From assembly GCA_027318945.1 (NCBI GenBank), contig DAHVOF010000026.1, positions 1 through 28,051 of the forward strand: a stretch of 28,051 nucleotides of DNA, written 5' to 3'. The stretch comes from Actinomycetota bacterium (GTDB taxonomy: Bacteria; Actinomycetota; Acidimicrobiia; Acidimicrobiales; Acidimicrobiaceae). The notes beneath the pieces were generated by a model. That model saw only the letters and a list, made by a program, of their open reading frames with translations. It did no database searches and was not told the origin of the DNA. Of this stretch, positions 24,098 to 28,051 are shown piece after piece. Numbering within the stretch: position 1 is the first letter of the stretch; the number at the start of each line of letters is the position of its first letter. Made by a program: the position numbers and the translations under genes.

Positions 24098-24970
24098 TCA
24101 GGGTTCAGCAGAGATATCATGCCACCAATGTGACGCGGAGGGCTTCCAGAGATTCCGTAGTTCTAAAAATAGCTGGGCAGCTTTGGTTCCGACCCAATCT
24201 ACCGGGAGAAGCTCTCTGGGGAGGTCAGGGTCGAGAAGCGGTAGCCGCCGCCAGTCGTTTACAAGCTTGGTGAGATGCACAAAAGCATCTTCATCGGTTT
24301 CAGGTAGGTTGCCAAAGTGGTTGATTTCGAAGTGCTCGTAGGCTGCCTCAACTGTAGGCAGGTCCCATGCCTCTGCGGCTAAGTCAGTGAGCTCATCCAT
24401 GTCCGCAAGGCTGCCGATGAAGATATGCGCAACCTCCTCGAGATACAGCTCGTGAAGCACGCTCTCCGCTTCACCAAGGCGTTCGGTCCACGGGCAAACC
24501 CATACCCCTGCATTTAGTAGTGCGAAACCAGCCCAGCCAAGCTTTACCCGCAGGCTGTATCGTGCGTCGCGCCGCGCTTCGGGAATGGCTATCAGGATGA
24601 TGATCCATTTGCGATCCCACTCTCGCTCTCTTGCGTGGAAGGAGTAGATTCTTTGGCTTCCCTCGCGCAAAAGGTTTTTAGCCCTAGGTGTTAAATGCCA
24701 TCGAGTTCTGCGGCCCACTTTTTCGGGAGTTAGTAGTCCCTTTGCAGAGGATCTGGCGAGTGTCTGTCGTACGGTCTTTTCGTCAACCCCGAGAGCCCCC
24801 AGAGCAGTGATGAAAGCGTTCGTCCAGATCGGGGCGTCGCTTTGGACGGCAAATTCGCCCAGGACTGTCAACAGGTAGCTACGGGCGCTCGGGACCCCGA
24901 GAGCCTGGCCCCTTTGGACCTCCGACCTGCTGTTAAACTCAACTTGTCCGCGTGGTAGTTTTTCAGGCAC
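24098..24970 (-). CDS. PaaX-family transcriptional regulator
   Basis: The 290-residue protein has an N-terminal winged helix (SYLLTVLGEFA to GLLTPEKVGRRTRWHLT), including the PaaX-typical helix 'LGVDEKTVRQTLARSSAKGLL'. A middle domain (REWDRKWIIILIAIPE, LGWAGFALLNAGVWVCPW) and the PaaX C-terminal helices (LVNDWRRLPLLDPDLPRELLP) follow. PaaX represses phenylacetate degradation by sensing the CoA thioester. Here it is divergent from boxC, so benzoyl-CoA or a related CoA ester is the probable effector. The GTG start has GGAG 10 bases upstream; the in-frame extension is not needed. Confidence 0.9.
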   Translation of the reverse strand: MPEKLPRGQVEFNSRSEVQRGQALGVPSARSYLLTVLGEFAVQSDAPIWTNAFITALGALGVDEKTVRQTLARSSAKGLLTPEKVGRRTRWHLTPRAKNLLREGSQRIYSFHAREREWDRKWIIILIAIPEARRDARYSLRVKLGWAGFALLNAGVWVCPWTERLGEAESVLHELYLEEVAHIFIGSLADMDELTDLAAEAWDLPTVEAAYEHFEINHFGNLPETDEDAFVHLTKLVNDWRRLPLLDPDLPRELLPVDWVGTKAAQLFLELRNLWKPSASHWWHDISAEP

Positions 24971-25040
24971 AATCCATTATCTCCGAGACGAAGCGATAAT
25001 GCATATTTTAGCTTAAACAGAAAAAAAGTTCTACGATCTG

Positions 25041-25068
25041 TTGACAAATATCATAAGCACTGTAGAAT
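25041..25068 (+). promoter_or_regulatory. near-consensus promoter of boxCB
   Basis: TTGACA (25041-25046) and TAGAAT (25063-25068) are 16 bases apart. A start point about 7 bases further gives a 5' leader of about 35 bases before the GTG at 25110. This shows that the in-frame sequence upstream of 25110 is not coding. Confidence 0.7.
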
Positions 25069-25109
25069 TATTTCGATTTAGAAATTCCGACGAGCGGTTA
25101 GGAGACTGC

Positions 25110-26777
25110 GTGAAATCGAAGCAGCTGGTCAACTTTGACACTGACCCTAAATCCTATAAACACTGGGAACTCGAATTTGACAACTCCGTAGCCACATTGA
25201 AAATGAAGGTTAATCCGATTGCCGGATTGCGCGATGATTACGAGTTGAAACTAAATTCGTACGACCTTGGCGTGGACATCGAGCTCTACGACGTTGTTCA
25301 ACGAATGCGCTTCGAGCATCCCGAGGTCAAAGCAGTAATCGTGACAAGTGCTGACGACAAAGTGTTTTGCGCTGGAGCCAACATTCAGATGCTTGCGGGA
25401 TCTACCCATCACCACAAAGTCAATTTCTGCAAATTTACAAACGAGACGAGGAACAGCATAGAGGACTCCACGGAATTCACCGGGACGACGTGGTTGGCCG
25501 CCGTAAACGGAACTGCAGCTGGTGGAGGCTACGAGTTGGCTCTCGCCTGCGATGAGATAATACTGGTGGATGACAAATCCTCTACAGTCTCGTTTCCAGA
25601 GGTTCCGCTTCTCGCCGTCCTACCGGGTACAGGTGGCTTGACTCGGGTGGTGGACAAAAGGCATGTCAGGAGAGATCTTGCCGACGTGTTTGCCGTCAAG
25701 GCAGAGGGCATAAAAGGGTCTCAAGCGGTCAAGTGGGGTCTCGTTGACGAGGTGGTGCCCAAGAGTCGTTTCGAGGAGCATGTAAGGGAGCGCGCACTTC
25801 AGAGAGCTGAAGGTTCGAGTCGGCCGTCGAACGAGAGTGGCATCGCCCTCGTACCGCTGGAGCGGCTCGAGACCGAGGGTGGGCTTTCGTACCCACACCT
25901 CGAGGTCCGGTACGACCGCGAACTATCAAGCGCGTTTTTTACCATTAAGGTTCCCACGTCGATCACGGTGGCTGATGTCGCGCAGGTGAAGGCGCTGGGC
26001 TCCTCGTTTTGGTTGCTCGCGCTCTGTCGCGAGCTTGATGATGCGGCCTTGAGGCTTCGCTTCAATGAGCCGGAAATCTGTAGCTGGGTGTTTGAATCGA
26101 CCGGGGATCCGGACGTTGTTTTGGCTGCGGATGATTTGCTGCGCAGTAATTCCGACGATTGGCTAGTCAAGGAGATCCGCCATTACTTGAAGAGGACTTT
26201 CAATCGCCTCGAACTCTCGTCACATACTCTCGTTACGCTGATAAAGCCGGGAAGCTGTTTCGTTGGCACGCTGGCCGAACTAGTGCTCGTTGCCGATCGT
26301 TCTTTCATGCTAGACGGAACGTTTTCTGATGAAGATGGAACTTCCGCGCCTCTCGTTGGTCTCACCGATGCAAATGACGGATGGTATCCGATGGTAAATC
26401 GAATCAGCCGCTTGGAGAGTCGTTTTTTTGGGAGGCCTGAGGAATTACGGGACGTGCGTACCACTCTCGGAAAGCAGCTTTCTAGCGAAGATTGCGAGGA
26501 ACTTGGCGTAGTGACCTTTATTTTTGATGAAATCGACTGGGACGACGAGGTTCGGATCCTGCTCGAGGAGCAGGCTAGTTTTTCTCCTGACGCCCTGACG
26601 GGCCTTGAGGCAAATTGCAGGTATGTGGGGCCTGAAACCATGGAGTCCAAGATTTTTGCGCGCCTGTCTGCTTGGCAGAACTGGATTTTTCAAAGGCCCA
26701 ACGCGGTTGGACCTGAAGGGGCATTGCAGAGCTATGGAACGGGCTCGCGGCCAATTTACAATCGAGAGAGGATTTAG
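25110..26777 (+). CDS. boxC: benzoyl-CoA-dihydrodiol lyase (2,3-epoxybenzoyl-CoA dihydrolase)
   Basis: The 555-residue protein has the length of BoxC. It starts with the family opening NFDTDPKSYKHWELEF. The first crotonase domain includes VKAVIVTSADDKVFCAGANIQML and GTTWLAAVNGTAAGGGYELALACD, the oxyanion-hole segments. A second, divergent crotonase-like half follows with LVTLIKPGSCFVGTLAELVLVADRSFM. The enzyme opens the ring of 2,3-epoxybenzoyl-CoA using two waters, giving a dialdehyde-CoA and formate. The GTG at 25110 follows AGGAG with 5-base spacing; a longer TTG start at 25041 is the promoter's -35 element. boxB follows after 7 bases. Confidence 0.93.
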   Translation: MKSKQLVNFDTDPKSYKHWELEFDNSVATLKMKVNPIAGLRDDYELKLNSYDLGVDIELYDVVQRMRFEHPEVKAVIVTSADDKVFCAGANIQMLAGSTHHHKVNFCKFTNETRNSIEDSTEFTGTTWLAAVNGTAAGGGYELALACDEIILVDDKSSTVSFPEVPLLAVLPGTGGLTRVVDKRHVRRDLADVFAVKAEGIKGSQAVKWGLVDEVVPKSRFEEHVRERALQRAEGSSRPSNESGIALVPLERLETEGGLSYPHLEVRYDRELSSAFFTIKVPTSITVADVAQVKALGSSFWLLALCRELDDAALRLRFNEPEICSWVFESTGDPDVVLAADDLLRSNSDDWLVKEIRHYLKRTFNRLELSSHTLVTLIKPGSCFVGTLAELVLVADRSFMLDGTFSDEDGTSAPLVGLTDANDGWYPMVNRISRLESRFFGRPEELRDVRTTLGKQLSSEDCEELGVVTFIFDEIDWDDEVRILLEEQASFSPDALTGLEANCRYVGPETMESKIFARLSAWQNWIFQRPNAVGPEGALQSYGTGSRPIYNRERI

Positions 26778-26784
26778 CAGCAAG

Positions 26785-28051
26785 ATGACTCAAGTTGATT
26801 ACGACTCATTAATACCAAACAACGTCAATCTCAAGGAAGACCGCCGTCTTCAACGTGCATTGGAGTCGTGGCAGCCCAAGTTCATTCAGTGGTGGAAGAC
26901 CTTGGGACCGGTGGCTTTTCAGGACAATGATGTTTATCTGCGTACTGCGATTTCGGTATCGCAAGAGGGTTGGGCCAATTTTGGATATGTGAAGATGCCG
27001 GATTACAGGTGGGGGATTTTCCTTTCCGATCCCCAGTCGGACAAAAAGGTAGGTTTCGGCGATCACAAGGGAGAGGATGCTTGGCAGGAGGTGCCTGGCG
27101 AGTACCGGGCAGATCTGCGGCGCTTGATTGTCGTCCAGGGGGATACGGAGCCTGCTTCAGTGGAACAGCAGAGACAGCTGTGTCAGACGGCGCCCAGTCT
27201 TTACGACATGAGAAATTTGTTCCAAGTGAACGTGGAGGAGGGCAGGCACCTTTGGGCAATGATCTACCTGTTACACGGCTACTTTGGTCGGGATGGGCGA
27301 GAGGAAGCGGACGAACTTCTCGAGCGGCACTCCGGTGCCCAAGACAATCCGAGAATCCTTGGGGCGTTCAACGAGCCGGTTTTGGATTGGCTTTCTTTCT
27401 ACTTTTTCACCTACTTCACAGATCGCGATGGAAAGTTTCAGCTCGCGTCGCTAAAGGAGAGCGCTTTTGATCCTTTGGCACGTACTTGCGAGTTCATGCT
27501 TAAAGAGGAGGCGCACCACATGTTTGTCGGGGCGACGGGGATAGGGCGCGTAGTCCAGCGGACTGTCGAGCTGATGAAGGAGCACGACACAGACGATATT
27601 TCCGGTCACGGTGGCATCAACATCGATACGATTCAGCGGTATCTGAATCTTCACTACACGTTATCGCTCGATCTCTTCGGGGCTGAGACTTCAACCAATG
27701 CGGCAAACTATTACGCCGCAGGGCTGAAGGGACGTTTCCATGAGGATCAGCGCAGCGATGACCACAAGTTGAAGGACGCAACCCGTCTCGTTCCGGCCAT
27801 AAATGGCGGCGAGGTGGGATGGCGGGAGGCACCTGCGCTCACTGCTTTGAATGAGACGCTTAGGGAGGACTATATCGCCGACTGCGCAAAAGGCGTCGAG
27901 CGTTGGAATCGGTTACTGGCTGAGACGGGACGCGAGTTGAGGCTCCCGCATGTCGGGTTCAATCGCAATGTCGGAATCTTCTCGGGCCAGCCGGTGAGTC
28001 CGGATGGGCGCCTGGTGTCGAACGAGGAATATCAAAAAAGGGTCGCGAATG
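26785..28051 (+). CDS. boxB: benzoyl-CoA 2,3-epoxidase, oxygenase subunit (3' end outside window)
   Basis: The frame runs from ATG 26785 to the window end without a stop, giving 422 residues of a protein usually near 475. The opening DYDSLIPNNVNLKEDRRLQRALESW fits BoxB. The diiron site is visible as two ExxH pairs: E152-x2-H155 in NVEEGRHLWAM and E242-x2-H245 in LKEEAHHMFVG. BoxB with the reductase BoxA (not in this window) inserts one oxygen atom into benzoyl-CoA. It is in one operon with boxC. The other possible frame on the same strand at 26970-27470 is a shadow of this gene. Confidence 0.93.
   Translation, partial: MTQVDYDSLIPNNVNLKEDRRLQRALESWQPKFIQWWKTLGPVAFQDNDVYLRTAISVSQEGWANFGYVKMPDYRWGIFLSDPQSDKKVGFGDHKGEDAWQEVPGEYRADLRRLIVVQGDTEPASVEQQRQLCQTAPSLYDMRNLFQVNVEEGRHLWAMIYLLHGYFGRDGREEADELLERHSGAQDNPRILGAFNEPVLDWLSFYFFTYFTDRDGKFQLASLKESAFDPLARTCEFMLKEEAHHMFVGATGIGRVVQRTVELMKEHDTDDISGHGGINIDTIQRYLNLHYTLSLDLFGAETSTNAANYYAAGLKGRFHEDQRSDDHKLKDATRLVPAINGGEVGWREAPALTALNETLREDYIADCAKGVERWNRLLAETGRELRLPHVGFNRNVGIFSGQPVSPDGRLVSNEEYQKRVAN

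Noticed and set aside
25041..25109. Longer boxC starting at TTG 25041
   Set aside because: That TTG is part of a near-consensus -35 box, and the GTG at 25110 has AGGAG at good spacing and matches the usual N terminus.
26970..27470. Plus-strand open frame of 166 residues
   Set aside because: It lies entirely inside boxB in another frame and has Gly/Arg-rich composition typical of a shadow.

Overview
The window is bacterial chromosome of roughly balanced G+C, packed with genes in short operons with overlapping stops and starts and many GTG/TTG starts. Several protein families are typical of Actinobacteria: a two-domain GT2 glycosyltransferase next to a DUF5719-like protein, a mycobacterial Sdh1-type succinate dehydrogenase with a five-helix anchor, an actinobacterial-style pyrimidine reductase, PaaX with box genes, and a Cys-Pro-Phe DsbA-like protein. 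I infer an actinobacterium, most likely class Acidimicrobiia, but no rRNA or tRNA gene is present to confirm this.

Layout. 1-6035 (+) is cell-envelope work: the end of a GDP-sugar epimerase/reductase, a 700-base gap, a large membrane glycosyltransferase and an overlapping secreted DUF5719-like protein. 6262-6995 (+) is a stomatin/SPFH gene broken by one frameshift. 7585-8292 (+) is a class II aldolase-family enzyme. 8712-12432 (+) is a tightly linked ABC importer operon (lipoprotein, permease, ATPase, permease) ending in a clear terminator at about 12473. 12970-16422 (+) encodes succinate dehydrogenase C-A-B. A bidirectional terminator at 16459-16492 separates it from a convergent reductase (16491-17204, -). 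17342-18408 (+) is a GalT-like nucleotidyltransferase preceded by a 14-residue overlapping leader ORF.

18401-21034 (-) is the most interesting part. Two small secreted or anchored Ser/Thr/Pro-rich proteins are followed by apbE (FAD:protein FMN transferase) and a bis-heme ferric-reductase-like membrane protein. Both small proteins carry the same short C-terminal motif, PPPT(Y/H)ATTGAS, which resembles the (S/T)GA(S/T) site that ApbE flavinylates. Neither shows a recognisable FMN_bind domain. I propose a minimal extracytoplasmic flavin/heme electron-transfer unit with domain-less flavin carriers.

21160-23780 (-) holds housekeeping-like genes: DsbA-like oxidoreductase, Nudix hydrolase, PAP2 phosphatase and a RecB-like nuclease. 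24098-28051 is an aerobic benzoyl-CoA (box) degradation locus: a PaaX-family regulator divergent from boxC and boxB, with a near-consensus promoter in front of boxC. boxB runs off the window end.
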